Assembly (NCBI GenBank): GCA_002307215.1
Contig: DBTU01000011.1
Coordinates: 2,457 to 55,136 of the forward strand
From: Lachnoclostridium sp. UBA1308
GTDB lineage: Bacteria > Bacillota > Clostridia > Lachnospirales > Lachnospiraceae
Direction: 5' to 3'
DNA length: 52,680 nucleotides
The first letter of the stretch is position 1. The number at the start of each line of letters is the position of its first letter. Positions 8,227-17,378 of this stretch are shown piece by piece. The translations under genes were made by a program, and so were the position numbers. The notes under the pieces are model-generated. The model made no database searches. It worked only from the letters and a program-made list of their open reading frames with translations, and was not told where the DNA came from.

Positions 8227-10152
8227 TTATTCCAATTCGAATGCTCCCGTGTACAGCTGATAGTATTTCCCCTTTTCCCTGATCAAGCTTTGATGATTTC
8301 CCCGCTCGATAATTCGTCCCTGATCAAGCACCAGAATCGCATCGGAATTTTGAACTGTGGAGAGGCGATGCGCTATGATAAAAACTGTTCTTCCCTTCAT
8401 CAGACTGTCCATACCCTTTTGGACAAGCGCTTCCGTTCTGGTATCAATACTGGAGGTTGCTTCATCCAATATCATGACGGGAGGGTCTGCTATCGCGGCA
8501 CGCGCGATTGACAAAAGTTGCCTCTGTCCCTGAGATAAGCTGCCTCCATCTCCGGTTAACTGCGTTTGATATCCATCGGGCAATCTTGTTATAAAATCAT
8601 GTGCATTGGCAAGCTTAGCTGCTTCAAATACCTCATCATCCGAAGCATCCAGTCTGCCATAACGGATATTCTCCATCACAGTGCCACTGAATAGATTTGT
8701 CTCTTGAAGTACGATGCCAAGGGAGCGTCTTAAGTCCATCTTTCTTATTTTATTAATGTTAATACCATCGTATCGTATCTTTCCGTCCGCAATATCATAG
8801 AATCGGTTAATCAAGTTTGTTATCGTTGTCTTCCCTGCTCCTGTCGCACCGACAAACGCTAACTTCTGCCCAGGTTCCGCCTCTATTGAGACGTTATTCA
8901 ATACATTTTTACCTTCTACATATCCAAAATCCACTCCATCGAATCTGACATCGCCGGTCACCTGTGTAAAGGTAACGACACCGTTCAAATGAGGATGTTT
9001 CCAGGCCCAGATGCCTGTATATACTTCAGATTCAATCAACCGATCATCTTCAAAATCAGCATTCACTAGGGTTACATAACCCTCATCGAATTCAGGAAGT
9101 TCATCTAGCAATTCAAAGATCCTCTCTGCCCCGGCCAGTGCCATTGCTATCGAATTCAACTGCTGTGATACTTGACTGATCGGCATGGAAAAGCTTTTGC
9201 TTAGCATAAGGAAGGAGGCTATGGCACCAAGTGTAAGTCCCCCTATATTATTTATCGCCAACGCTCCACCCACAATAGCGACCATTACATATTGCAGGTT
9301 ACCCAGATTACCCATAACCGGCATGAAGATATTGGCATACTTATTTGCGTCAGAGGCATTTTCACGTAATTCTTCATTCAGAAGGTTAAATTGCATTTCT
9401 GCCTTTTCCTCATGGCAAAATACCTTAATTACCTTCTGTCCATGAATCATTTCTTCAATAAATCCGTTCAGGGCTCCCATGGCCTTTTGCTGTTTCATAA
9501 AATAGCTTGCACTTTTGCCACCGATTTTCTTCGTAACATATAACATTAAGGCAACAAAAAACAGTACCAAAACCGTTAAATGAACACTCGTTACCAGCAT
9601 GGCAAAAAATACAGCGCAGATTGTTATTACAGAGGAGAACATCTGTGGTATGCTCTGAGCTATCATCTGCCTTAGGGTATCCGTATCATTGGTGTAATGG
9701 CTCATGACATCGCCATGCGTATGACTATCAAAATATTTAATCGGTAATGTCTGCATATGAGAAAACATTTGATCACGAATTTTTTTCAGTACACCCTGTG
9801 CTATTACAACCATTAGCACATTATAGATATAGGAAGCGACTATTCCGACCAAATAAATGCCTGCCATAACAAGGATTGCTTTCAACAGCCCGCTATAAAC
9901 AGGATGATCCATTTCTAACATCGGACTTATGTAATCATCAATTAACGACCGCATAAACATAGAGCCAATAACTCCGGCAATAGCGCTAAGTAAAATACAG
10001 ATTAGCACAAATGAAAAACGAACCGTGTATCCCTTAGCCAAATAAGACAGTAACCGCCTGACCGTCCCCTTTACATCTTTTGCCCGCGGCTTTTTGCCCT
10101 TAAATTTATTTTGAGGCATTTTTTCTTTCCCCTCTTGTTTACTCTGCTGCAT
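8227..10152 (-). CDS. ABC exporter half-transporter, consensus ATPase site
   Basis: A 641-residue type IV ABC exporter subunit: an N-terminal six-helix membrane domain, then an ATPase domain with Walker A (GATGAGKTT), signature (LSQGQRQ), and Walker B with the catalytic glutamate (VMILDEATSS). It pairs with the gene just upstream, which it overlaps by 14 bases, to form a heterodimeric LmrA/YfiBC-like exporter of drugs, lipids or peptides. There are two good starts: ATG at 10152 (GGAGG eight bases before) and ATG at 10119 (GAGGGG before). I keep the longer. It is under the MarR gene's promoter. The substrate is unknown. Confidence 0.87.
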   Translation of the reverse strand: MQQSKQEGKEKMPQNKFKGKKPRAKDVKGTVRRLLSYLAKGYTVRFSFVLICILLSAIAGVIGSMFMRSLIDDYISPMLEMDHPVYSGLLKAILVMAGIYLVGIVASYIYNVLMVVIAQGVLKKIRDQMFSHMQTLPIKYFDSHTHGDVMSHYTNDTDTLRQMIAQSIPQMFSSVITICAVFFAMLVTSVHLTVLVLFFVALMLYVTKKIGGKSASYFMKQQKAMGALNGFIEEMIHGQKVIKVFCHEEKAEMQFNLLNEELRENASDANKYANIFMPVMGNLGNLQYVMVAIVGGALAINNIGGLTLGAIASFLMLSKSFSMPISQVSQQLNSIAMALAGAERIFELLDELPEFDEGYVTLVNADFEDDRLIESEVYTGIWAWKHPHLNGVVTFTQVTGDVRFDGVDFGYVEGKNVLNNVSIEAEPGQKLAFVGATGAGKTTITNLINRFYDIADGKIRYDGININKIRKMDLRRSLGIVLQETNLFSGTVMENIRYGRLDASDDEVFEAAKLANAHDFITRLPDGYQTQLTGDGGSLSQGQRQLLSIARAAIADPPVMILDEATSSIDTRTEALVQKGMDSLMKGRTVFIIAHRLSTVQNSDAILVLDQGRIIERGNHQSLIREKGKYYQLYTGAFELE

Positions 10153-11884
10153 TTTCTTCTCCTCCTTTCTGCTGTGAATAATATACTTCCTGATAAATTA
10201 CATTATCTCTAAGGAGTTCCTCATGCGTACCAACTGCATTGATTCCGCCACCCTCCATAACAACAATCATATCTGCATCCATAATAGAGGATATCCGTTG
10301 TGCTATTATGATTTTCGTCGTATTCGGGATTTCCTCCCTAAGAGCTTTACGGATGAAGGCATCCGTCCTTGTGTCCACCGCACTTGTGGAGTCATCCATT
10401 ATTAATATCTTGGGTTGTTTGAGTATAGCTCTGGCAATGCACAAACGTTGCTTCTGTCCACCGGAGACATTGGAGCCATCCTGTTCAATAAAGGTATCAT
10501 ATTGCTCCGGAAAAGATCTGATAAACTCATCCGCCTGTGCCAGCTTGCAGGCGCGGATGATTTCATACTCCGATGCACTTTCACAGCCCCAGAGCAGATT
10601 CTCCCTTATAGTACCGGAGAACAGTACATTTTTTTGGAGCACCATTGCGACCTCATTGCGGAGCGTGGTAACATCATAATCCCTGACATCAACGCCTCCG
10701 ATTTTTACTGATCCCTCCGTCACATCGTACAGCCTCGGTATTAGCTGAACCAGACTTGTCTTGGAGCTTCCTGTTCCGCCGATGATACCTATTGTCTCAC
10801 CGGATTTCATCGACAAATTAACATTCCTCAAACAAAATTTCTGTTTATCTCCGGTATAACTGAAGCTGACACCTTCAAAGGATATTCCTCCGTCATCTAC
10901 CTGATACAGCGGATTCTCCCCATTCTTTAAATCGATCGGTTCCTCAAACAATTCCTTGATTCTTTCAGCCGAGGCGCGCGAAATCGTAATAATTACAAAA
11001 ACCATGGACAACATCATAAGACTGAATAAAATTTGCATCGTATAGGAAAGGATGCTCATTAATTGTCCGGTTGTTAATTCATGTTTAACGATCAATTTAG
11101 CTCCAAACCAGGAGATAAATAAGATACAGGTATAGATGGAAAACTGCATTAACGGACTGTTAAAGGCCAATATCTTTTCAGCTTTTGTAAAGTCCTGATA
11201 AATGGTCTGGGATATCTCCCCGAACTTCTCCTTCTCGCGTTCTTCCCTGACATAAGATTTTACAACACGGATTCCCCTCAAGTTCTCCTGAACCGCTTTA
11301 TTTAAGCGGTCATAGGTTCGAAATACTCTCTCAAATATCGGATGTACATTTTTGATAATGAGATACAGTCCGCCCCCAAGTATGGGAACCACGATAAGAA
11401 AAATCATTGCCAACTTAGCATTGATTGTAAATGACATGATTAAAGACAAAATCAGCATAATCGGCGCCCGTACCGCTATTCGAATTATCATCATAAAGGA
11501 CATTTGTACATTATTAATATCTGTGGTCAACCTAGTTACGATACTTGGTGCTTGAAATCTGTCGATATTACGAAAAGAAAACTCTTGTATCTTATAAAAT
11601 ATATCGTGTCTGAGATTTGCAGAAAAGCCGGACATCGCCCTTGCAGCGGTATTACCCGCAAGATATCCGAACAAAAGGGATACTCCTGCCGAAAGTACTA
11701 ATATAATTCCTAATTGTATGATTACCTTCATATTCCCTTGATTAATTCCCTTATCAATCAGGGACGCCATAAGTAGTGGGATTAAGACCTCCATCAACAC
11801 CTCCATCGTAATATAGATTGGTGTTAAAATGGTATCCTTCTTATACTGCCTTATGCAGCCTGCAAATCGTTTTATCATATTCAT
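10139..11884 (-). CDS. ABC exporter half-transporter, degenerate ATPase site
   Basis: A 581-residue type IV ABC exporter subunit with six membrane helices and a C-terminal ATPase domain: Walker A (GGTGSSKTS), signature (VSGGQKQ) and Walker B (ILIMDDSTSAVD). Walker B ends in D-D where the catalytic residue is normally glutamate, as in the degenerate half of heterodimeric exporters such as TM287/288. It is co-transcribed behind the MarR regulator and overlaps its partner gene. Family is certain, substrate unknown. Confidence 0.87.
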   Translation of the reverse strand: MNMIKRFAGCIRQYKKDTILTPIYITMEVLMEVLIPLLMASLIDKGINQGNMKVIIQLGIILVLSAGVSLLFGYLAGNTAARAMSGFSANLRHDIFYKIQEFSFRNIDRFQAPSIVTRLTTDINNVQMSFMMIIRIAVRAPIMLILSLIMSFTINAKLAMIFLIVVPILGGGLYLIIKNVHPIFERVFRTYDRLNKAVQENLRGIRVVKSYVREEREKEKFGEISQTIYQDFTKAEKILAFNSPLMQFSIYTCILFISWFGAKLIVKHELTTGQLMSILSYTMQILFSLMMLSMVFVIITISRASAERIKELFEEPIDLKNGENPLYQVDDGGISFEGVSFSYTGDKQKFCLRNVNLSMKSGETIGIIGGTGSSKTSLVQLIPRLYDVTEGSVKIGGVDVRDYDVTTLRNEVAMVLQKNVLFSGTIRENLLWGCESASEYEIIRACKLAQADEFIRSFPEQYDTFIEQDGSNVSGGQKQRLCIARAILKQPKILIMDDSTSAVDTRTDAFIRKALREEIPNTTKIIIAQRISSIMDADMIVVMEGGGINAVGTHEELLRDNVIYQEVYYSQQKGGEENAAE

Positions 11885-11976
11885 CCTCCAATAATAAAAT
11901 TATACAATCAATTCTTTGACCAATTATCCGTGTAGTGCAAAAGCTGTAAGGGAGCTAACAATCAACAGAAAAAAAA

Positions 11977-12414
11977 CTATTCTATATTTCGCTTCATCCT
12001 GTTGACAACATGAAAAAAGATATCTAATTCTTCCTGCGTTAATCCCTCCGCCAGTTCTGCTTCAATCCTGTCGAATTCCTCTATAACAGCCTCATGAATT
12101 GCAACAGCCTTCGGAGTCAATATCAGCTTCTTAAGTCGCGCATCGTAAGCTACCGCTTCCCGGATAATCAATCCGTTCTTTTCCATCAGTTGCAAAATTC
12201 CCGTAGCTGTTGATCGTCTGATTGAAAATGCCTCTTCCAAATCGCGTTGGAAGATATCTCCATTACTACTGTTGTTATAGATATGACCTATCATATAGCC
12301 ATGAGTGCCCGTCAGCATTCCTGTCTCAGCAATCACCTTGGAATTCCCTACCCGCCTGCTAATCAGGTTTGAGAGTATCTTGACCTCATGTCCAATCAAA
12401 TACTTTCCATCCAT
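11977..12414 (-). CDS. MarR-family transcriptional regulator
   Basis: A 145-residue winged-helix protein with the MarR layout: a central recognition region (AFSIRRSTATGILQLMEKNGLI), then the wing (DARLKKLILTPKA). MarR proteins usually repress a neighbouring exporter and let go when they bind a ligand. It is first in an operon with the two exporter genes. A consensus promoter with a palindrome over its start region lies upstream (12543-12586), which implies autorepression. Its 5' end carries a 35-bp leader shared with vnfG (12410-12444). Confidence 0.88.
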   Translation of the reverse strand: MDGKYLIGHEVKILSNLISRRVGNSKVIAETGMLTGTHGYMIGHIYNNSSNGDIFQRDLEEAFSIRRSTATGILQLMEKNGLIIREAVAYDARLKKLILTPKAVAIHEAVIEEFDRIEAELAEGLTQEELDIFFHVVNRMKRNIE

Positions 12415-12444
12415 ATTTTACTCCACTCTTGCGCATGCTTTCTG
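12410..12444 (-). repeat. 35-bp intergenic leader repeat, copy A (MarR start)
   Basis: Covers the ribosome site and first codons of the MarR gene and contains GCATGCGCA. It is identical at 32 of 35 positions to 47476-47510 in front of vnfG, including the GGAG box and the ATGGA start. The two genes are unrelated, so the shared leader points to a dispersed repeat. Confidence 0.7.
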
Positions 12445-12542
12445 TTCAAGTAAAAGATTCGAAAATCTTTCACACTTTTCCTGTTTCCTGCGCACGTTTA
12501 TGTATCAATTTACGAGACTACCCATATACTATCAATCCATAT

Positions 12543-12586
12543 TGTTAGGTTGCTAACATTATATAAGGTGAATTCTTCTCTGTCAA
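12543..12586 (-). promoter_or_regulatory. Consensus promoter and MarR-type operator
   Basis: Minus strand TTGACA (12581-12586), 17 bases, then TATAAT (12558-12563): a perfect consensus promoter. Touching the -10 box and covering the start point is the perfect palindrome TGTTAG-N4-CTAACA (12543-12558), the expected size for a MarR dimer site. The simplest reading is repression of the MarR-exporter operon by its own regulator. Confidence 0.85.
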
Positions 12587-12663
12587 CAGTAAAATTCAAC
12601 GTAAGTAAGATGGAGAAACCATTCAAGAGTGAAATTGTACAAATCGACGATTCGTGCCCTCAT

Positions 12664-12698
12664 AAAAAAACAGGCGCATTTTCTTCCTTGCACCTGTC
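12664..12698 (-). terminator. Terminator after the left regulator gene
   Basis: On the minus strand ACAGGtGCA pairs with TGCgCCTGT, followed by seven U residues. It ends the transcript of the 12753-13709 regulator. Confidence 0.8.
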
Positions 12699-12752
12699 TC
12701 AATGTCTCTACACCTTATTCAAGTCCGTTTATTTGTAACATTTATTGTGATC

Positions 12753-13709
12753 TTATGCTTCCGTAATAACCTTACCCATGTTCTCTATATTATATCCACC
12801 AATACCCTGAATCTCAAGTTGAAATTCTTTCGTATTCAAAATCTCAATTACAGCCTGTATTTCCGGCCTGTTTATATCTTCTTTTTTTACTACCAGATCA
12901 AGCTGTTCTGTCTGCAATGGAATAAAATCAACATCACTGACCTGTTGTGCCGTCTTTTCGTTACCAAGACCAATGTCTGCTCCACCTCGGGCTACGGTAC
13001 TTGCAATTGCAAGATGTGAGGTACTTTCCCGATGATAACCCTCGATACCATTTGCATCAATACCCAGTGTTTTAAGATGTTCGTCCAAAAGTACTCTGGT
13101 ACCGCTTCCTTTTTCACGGTTAATGATTGCGATGTCCTTTCGTTTCAAATCCTCCCAGCCTTTAATCCCCTTTGGATTACCTTTTGGAACGTAAAAGCCC
13201 TGAATACGCGTGGCTAAATGTATAATGACTGCCGGTATACCGGGAAGCATGTGTTTGACATAGGGAATATTATATTCATTGGTATCACTATCCCATAAAT
13301 GCACTGAGGATATCTGAACCTCCCCGTGATAAAGAGCATATAAACCATTATAACTTCCTACATAGGATCTTAATGCCTGCACGCCATTCGCATGATACTG
13401 TAAATACCGCGATAAGATATCCAAAATGATATCTTGTCCGCAAATTACAAAACCATTATTTTTCGTAGCTTCGACATGTGCTTTTGACTGTACCGATATA
13501 TTCTGTTTATCACTAGCAGAATTACGAACAGGTTGAATTGTCATTGTCCTATTCTTATATTCTAAAACATCATTCAAATCAATACGAACCTTCTTACCGG
13601 CTTTATATGAATTCAATTCACCGCGTTTAATCAGTTCATACACAGTATTCTTGGCAATTTTCAACATATCGGCAACCTCTTGGGTTGTTAAAACAGTATT
13701 ATCATCCAT
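12753..13709 (-). CDS. HTH plus periplasmic-binding-like ligand domain regulator (left copy)
   Basis: A 318-residue protein. The N-terminus (residues 1-60) is an excisionase/MerR-like HTH (TTQEVADMLKIAKNTVYELIK). From about residue 85 to the end it is a periplasmic-binding-like domain (PBP_like type) with GSYNGL, LWD, QGFYVPKGNPKGI and the NREKGSGTRVLLDE loop, typical of oxyanion-binding folds. Such proteins are often thought to sense molybdate or related ligands. The start is at 13709, with AAGGGGG five bases before; the frame is open 18 codons further. It is closely related along its length to the gene at 51397-52401, at the other end of the nitrogenase/metal region. It lies 118 bases behind the radical SAM gene and may share its transcript. 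Confidence 0.82.
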   Translation of the reverse strand: MDDNTVLTTQEVADMLKIAKNTVYELIKRGELNSYKAGKKVRIDLNDVLEYKNRTMTIQPVRNSASDKQNISVQSKAHVEATKNNGFVICGQDIILDILSRYLQYHANGVQALRSYVGSYNGLYALYHGEVQISSVHLWDSDTNEYNIPYVKHMLPGIPAVIIHLATRIQGFYVPKGNPKGIKGWEDLKRKDIAIINREKGSGTRVLLDEHLKTLGIDANGIEGYHRESTSHLAIASTVARGGADIGLGNEKTAQQVSDVDFIPLQTEQLDLVVKKEDINRPEIQAVIEILNTKEFQLEIQGIGGYNIENMGKVITEA

Positions 13710-13827
13710 AATGGCCCCCTTAATGTGCTCAAAAATTAGGATATGGCTATTATATACTGACATTATTAAAAAATCAAATGAAACCTCCCTAACATTACCG
13801 GCATCCTACAGCTGCGTTTACTTTTTA

Positions 13828-14847
13828 TTAACGGCACAGTTGCAGTTCTTTATAATAAATACAGGCTCCGCGACAATTGCTTTTTTTATCGCACTTCAGC
13901 GAACAAGTAATGCTACTTAAATATGCCCTATAATCCCTTAGCTTATTGTTCCAAATTTCTTCAAAGGTGTACTCTCTTAGATTAAAAACAAACCGTTCAT
14001 CATTTGTAAAAGAGCAGGGTTTGACATTCATTTTCTCATCAATATAAATTGAAAAATATCCGCATTCACAGGAATCAACATAATCAACATTCGTATCTGT
14101 ATATCGTAGCAACATCGGAACGAAACAAGCATCAAAACCAATTCTTGCAAGGCAATGATCCTCTTCCACCAGAGCCATGAATCTTATCAATTTTTCGTCA
14201 TTAATTAAACACCTGCTCGCTTCTCCCCTGCCTTGGGGTTTGTAGGTAAGAAAGATTAGGCCGTTAATACCTTCCAGATATTTATTATATTTACCCTCTA
14301 AAAGTAGTATTGCTTCATCAAGACTCTCCTCGGACAGTATAAAGTGAAGGTTTGTCTTGATTCCCTCCTCTATTAGATAATTGATTTTCTCATCAATATC
14401 TCTAACAGTGGATATGGATACCGCAACCGCTCCCACATACGGTTTTATCTCCGCGCAAAGCTCTTGGGTTAAATGAATACCGTTTGTAGTAAAATTCGGG
14501 ACTATTCCATATTCACAAGTTGTCTTAATAATCTCTATAAAATCGGGATGTTCCAACGGTTCTCCTCCGCCAAGCGCCACCTGAAATATCGTTCCCCACC
14601 GTTCGGATTTCAGATGATTCAGAACAGATTTATAATCGGTAAGAGACATAATACTGCCGTCTCGTGTACTATTTCTGTAGCAAAAGTCACAACCCTTTGT
14701 ACAATAATTGCTAATAGAGATATCTGCCAGCTCAGGCCAGGGTGCCATAGATGGATCCTCTTTCAGGTCATTTCCCCATCTTAAGGTACAGCCGGTTCCG
14801 GTATCTCCAAAAAAATTATACCCCTCCGAATGCCGCCGAATCTTCAA
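13828..14847 (-). CDS. Radical SAM protein with SPASM-like cysteine-rich tail
   Basis: A 339-residue protein starting at TTG (14847, GGAGG eight bases before). The radical SAM motif C49-x3-C53-x2-C56 (CTKGCDFC) binds the 4Fe-4S cluster that cleaves SAM, and GGGEPLEHP is the usual SAM-binding segment. The last 90 residues hold many cysteines (CECGYF, KPC, CSLKC, NCRGAC), as in SPASM/twitch domains with auxiliary Fe-S clusters. Relatives modify peptides, proteins or enzymes. It is last in the FecBCD-type operon, right after the duplicated DFVTNSSS protein, which is a candidate substrate or partner. The function is not known. Confidence 0.8.
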   Translation of the reverse strand: MKIRRHSEGYNFFGDTGTGCTLRWGNDLKEDPSMAPWPELADISISNYCTKGCDFCYRNSTRDGSIMSLTDYKSVLNHLKSERWGTIFQVALGGGEPLEHPDFIEIIKTTCEYGIVPNFTTNGIHLTQELCAEIKPYVGAVAVSISTVRDIDEKINYLIEEGIKTNLHFILSEESLDEAILLLEGKYNKYLEGINGLIFLTYKPQGRGEASRCLINDEKLIRFMALVEEDHCLARIGFDACFVPMLLRYTDTNVDYVDSCECGYFSIYIDEKMNVKPCSFTNDERFVFNLREYTFEEIWNNKLRDYRAYLSSITCSLKCDKKSNCRGACIYYKELQLCR

Positions 14848-14874
14848 ATTCTTTTCCTCCTATCCAAAGAGTTC

Positions 14875-15675
14875 CTATTGTTCCTTTAGCTCAGCCTGTA
14901 GCGGGCCCTCTTCCAAAGATGCAGGTTTTTTCTCGGGCTTCACACCGACCGGAAGGCATGCCATACACTCAAATTCTTTCATTCTTCTATTAAGCAAATA
15001 TTCTCCCAAAATATAAGGCATAATCTCTTCCTTGCTTTTCTCTGCGAAAGTCTCCTCCGGTGGTATATGTGCTTCATATTTACAATCCTTTTTAATATCA
15101 AAGGTAAAGTCCTTAATCACTACCTTTTTACCATCAATTTTGATTTCCTCCCCAGTGCTAAGTAAATCATCAACTATTGTATCGAACACCTTCTTTTTAC
15201 GTTCATCAGTTGAAAAATGCAGCTTTCTCTTATCCATTTTGACATTGCAGGGTGACGTGATTACCATGAAAGAACGGACATCCGGACATTCCTTGGGAAC
15301 TCGGAAGGAGGAGAAGCCTTGATATTCACTTGTAATACGATTACCCAAGATATATTCTCCGTTGATATATTTCCACAATTCTTCATCCCCCAATGCGGAG
15401 AAATCAATACTTTCCGCATTTGTTATCATCTTTTCAAAGGTCGCATCTGTCTTAGGCCTTATTCTGTATTTCTTCACATAGGTTTCATGACCATCGACAC
15501 AACTGGATACGCCATTATTAATCAAATCCTCTTTCACCGCGCCATATATAATTTTCTTCTTGGTTGTATCTGTTTCCCGCTCCAACAGATTGTAATTTTC
15601 TGATATGTACAGATCCATCGTGATTATGAAGCTCACTGAGCTACTGTTTGTTACAAAATCAGTCCTAATTTTCAT
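14875..15675 (-). CDS. Unknown protein with N-terminal DFVTNSSS motif and internal duplication
   Basis: A 266-residue soluble protein that I do not recognise as a characterised family. It begins MKIRTDFVTNSSSVSF, a motif I recall at the start of many unrelated clostridial proteins; its meaning is unknown to me. The body is duplicated: residues 38-55 match 158-175 (KKKIIYGAVKEDLINNG against KKKVFDTIVDDLLSTG), and YINGEYILGNR (103-113) matches YILGEYLLNRR (221-231). Several cysteines lie in both halves (SSC, KEC, SPC, KDC, ECMAC). The start is set by GGAGG eight bases upstream and overlaps the previous gene by 11 bases. The radical SAM gene follows 27 bases later. Confidence 0.7.
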   Translation of the reverse strand: MKIRTDFVTNSSSVSFIITMDLYISENYNLLERETDTTKKKIIYGAVKEDLINNGVSSCVDGHETYVKKYRIRPKTDATFEKMITNAESIDFSALGDEELWKYINGEYILGNRITSEYQGFSSFRVPKECPDVRSFMVITSPCNVKMDKRKLHFSTDERKKKVFDTIVDDLLSTGEEIKIDGKKVVIKDFTFDIKKDCKYEAHIPPEETFAEKSKEEIMPYILGEYLLNRRMKEFECMACLPVGVKPEKKPASLEEGPLQAELKEQ

Positions 15676-16561
15676 TTTGCTTTCCTCCTGAATTCAAATT
15701 AATATTTTTGAATATTTCATCATAATACTTTTTGCCTTCCGCTCTCGTGAAAATATCCAAGTTTTTAATGCTACCCATATAATCGGAAATTAGACTCTCA
15801 ACATCATGATTTTCCGTTTTGTAATAAAATAGATATTGAAATAATTCCTGTTCTCTGATCGGAGACAAAAGTAAATGCTTACTGAGATTTTTTATCCCCC
15901 TGATTTCTTCGTATGTAAATTCATATTCTTTTGAACCTTTTGAATTGATATCGTTAACCCATTCAAGGATTTCATTCACATGTGCTTCGATTAGCCTCTC
16001 TCCTTGAATAGAATTAATTTTAGTGCGTTCTCCATAACCCGCTACGATCCTAAAAAAATATGCATTATGGGTTTTGGTTATGGCAAGCACCACTTGAAAA
16101 ATGGACGAAGCCTCCATATCCACAAGCTCTGTCTGAAAAGTTTCAGAAAAATCCTGGTCAGCCGATCTCACGCATTGGCAATTAATAGAAGTTACTCCCG
16201 CTTCTTGAAATGGATGCTGAAACAAAAAATCGGGGAACAATTTACGACCGGATTCCGCTTCGATGATTTTGTAACACATATACATTGCTCCGAGCGTATA
16301 ATCCTGTCTGGTAGCAATACAAAGGCCGACATTAATGATAATATCCCGAGTAGAGGGCCTGCGCTGGGCTAAAAAATACGTTACGGCGATAGCTGATAAA
16401 ATCAACCCCGGTCTCGTTACCAATAACATATATTCCTGCTTCGAATACATTTCAAAAATTTCATGTGACTCGTCTTTTTCTAGGCAAAGCCTCTTAATAA
16501 ATGGCTTTGCTTCATACATATTTGCAACAATTAAATATACCACCTTCATTCCTCCAACCAT
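15665..16561 (-). CDS. Nucleoside phosphorylase/MTA-SAH nucleosidase-like protein
   Basis: A protein of about 298 residues whose first 190 resemble the PNP/UDP phosphorylase fold. ELVDMEASSIFQ matches the nucleosidase motif VDMEGAA, where the glutamate contacts the ribose. The C-terminal 100 residues are extra. Such enzymes cleave methylthioadenosine, S-adenosylhomocysteine or 5'-deoxyadenosine, the by-product of radical SAM enzymes. A radical SAM gene lies in the same operon, so by-product clearance or adduct processing is plausible (inference). Start choice is open: ATG at 16561 has a weak ribosome site, while GTG at 16543 has GGAGG seven bases before it. Confidence 0.65.
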   Translation of the reverse strand: MVGGMKVVYLIVANMYEAKPFIKRLCLEKDESHEIFEMYSKQEYMLLVTRPGLILSAIAVTYFLAQRRPSTRDIIINVGLCIATRQDYTLGAMYMCYKIIEAESGRKLFPDFLFQHPFQEAGVTSINCQCVRSADQDFSETFQTELVDMEASSIFQVVLAITKTHNAYFFRIVAGYGERTKINSIQGERLIEAHVNEILEWVNDINSKGSKEYEFTYEEIRGIKNLSKHLLLSPIREQELFQYLFYYKTENHDVESLISDYMGSIKNLDIFTRAEGKKYYDEIFKNINLNSGGKQNEN

Positions 16562-16595
16562 TCATTTGAATTTCCGCATGATACTTGAACTCATA

Positions 16596-17378
16596 TTAGA
16601 AAACCGGTACACATATTTTTATAACCTTTCCCTCCTCATCAAGAAATTCTACTACCTTGATATCAATTCCATAGACCTCTTTCAGATTCTTTCGCGTCAA
16701 AACCGAATCGGCTGCACCGAATTTCAGTGCTTTTTTCCCTGTCAGAAGTGCTGCGCTGGAGTTTAAATAAAAAGCCTGATCAAGTGAATGGGTGGTCATA
16801 ATAATACCAAGTCCTTTCTCTTTTAGCAGAATCAGGTGCTTTAATACCTTTACCGTATTTCCAAAATCCAGATTGGCAGTCGGTTCATCAAGAACCAAAA
16901 AATCCGGTTCTTGCACTAATGATCTGGCTATCATCACCAATTGTCTTTCTCCGCCTGAGATATCCGTATATTCCTTATTCCTGAGTGAATAGATTCCCAG
17001 TTCATTCAGGGTTTCTTCAACGAATTCCTTATCCTTGGCTGAGGGTTGGCCAAAATATCCAATGTGGGCTATTCTCCCTAGCAGGATAACATCCTTTACT
17101 TTATAAGGAAACGGTGGTACATGAGTCTGAGCTACATAAGCGATTGCTTTTGCACGTTTTTTTGGCCCCCATTTGCTAAGGGCTTCGCCGTCCAGCATAA
17201 TTTCACCGTCCAGCAGCTTAAGGGTACCAAGTAAGGTTTTCAGCAGAGTTGTTTTTCCTACGCCGTTTGGCCCCAACAGACAACATATTTCACCTGTTTT
17301 TACGGAAAAAGTTACATCCTTAAGCACCGGCTCACGTTGGCAGTATCCGCAGCTGACATTGCAGATTTCAAGTATCAT
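16596..17378 (-). CDS. FecE-type ABC transporter ATPase
   Basis: A 260-residue ATPase of the iron-siderophore/B12/haem/molybdate importer family: Walker A (LLGPNGVGKTT), signature (ISGGERQ), Walker B (FLVLDEPTANLD) and switch histidine (TTHSLDQ). ATG at 17378 has GGAGG seven bases before it, and the gene overlaps the preceding permease by 11 bases. It powers import with the two FecCD permeases just upstream. The cargo is not known; metal chelates and, for MolBC-like members, molybdate or tungstate are possible. Confidence 0.88.
   Translation of the reverse strand: MILEICNVSCGYCQREPVLKDVTFSVKTGEICCLLGPNGVGKTTLLKTLLGTLKLLDGEIMLDGEALSKWGPKKRAKAIAYVAQTHVPPFPYKVKDVILLGRIAHIGYFGQPSAKDKEFVEETLNELGIYSLRNKEYTDISGGERQLVMIARSLVQEPDFLVLDEPTANLDFGNTVKVLKHLILLKEKGLGIIMTTHSLDQAFYLNSSAALLTGKKALKFGAADSVLTRKNLKEVYGIDIKVVEFLDEEGKVIKICVPVF

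Noticed and set aside
10239..10679. 146-codon ORF opposite the exporter gene
   Set aside because: It is the antisense shadow of a conserved ATPase domain, with no ribosome site.
12720..12752. Extra GTAACA operator site after the left regulator
   Set aside because: It lies between the gene's stop and its terminator, not in a promoter, so it is probably chance in AT-rich DNA.
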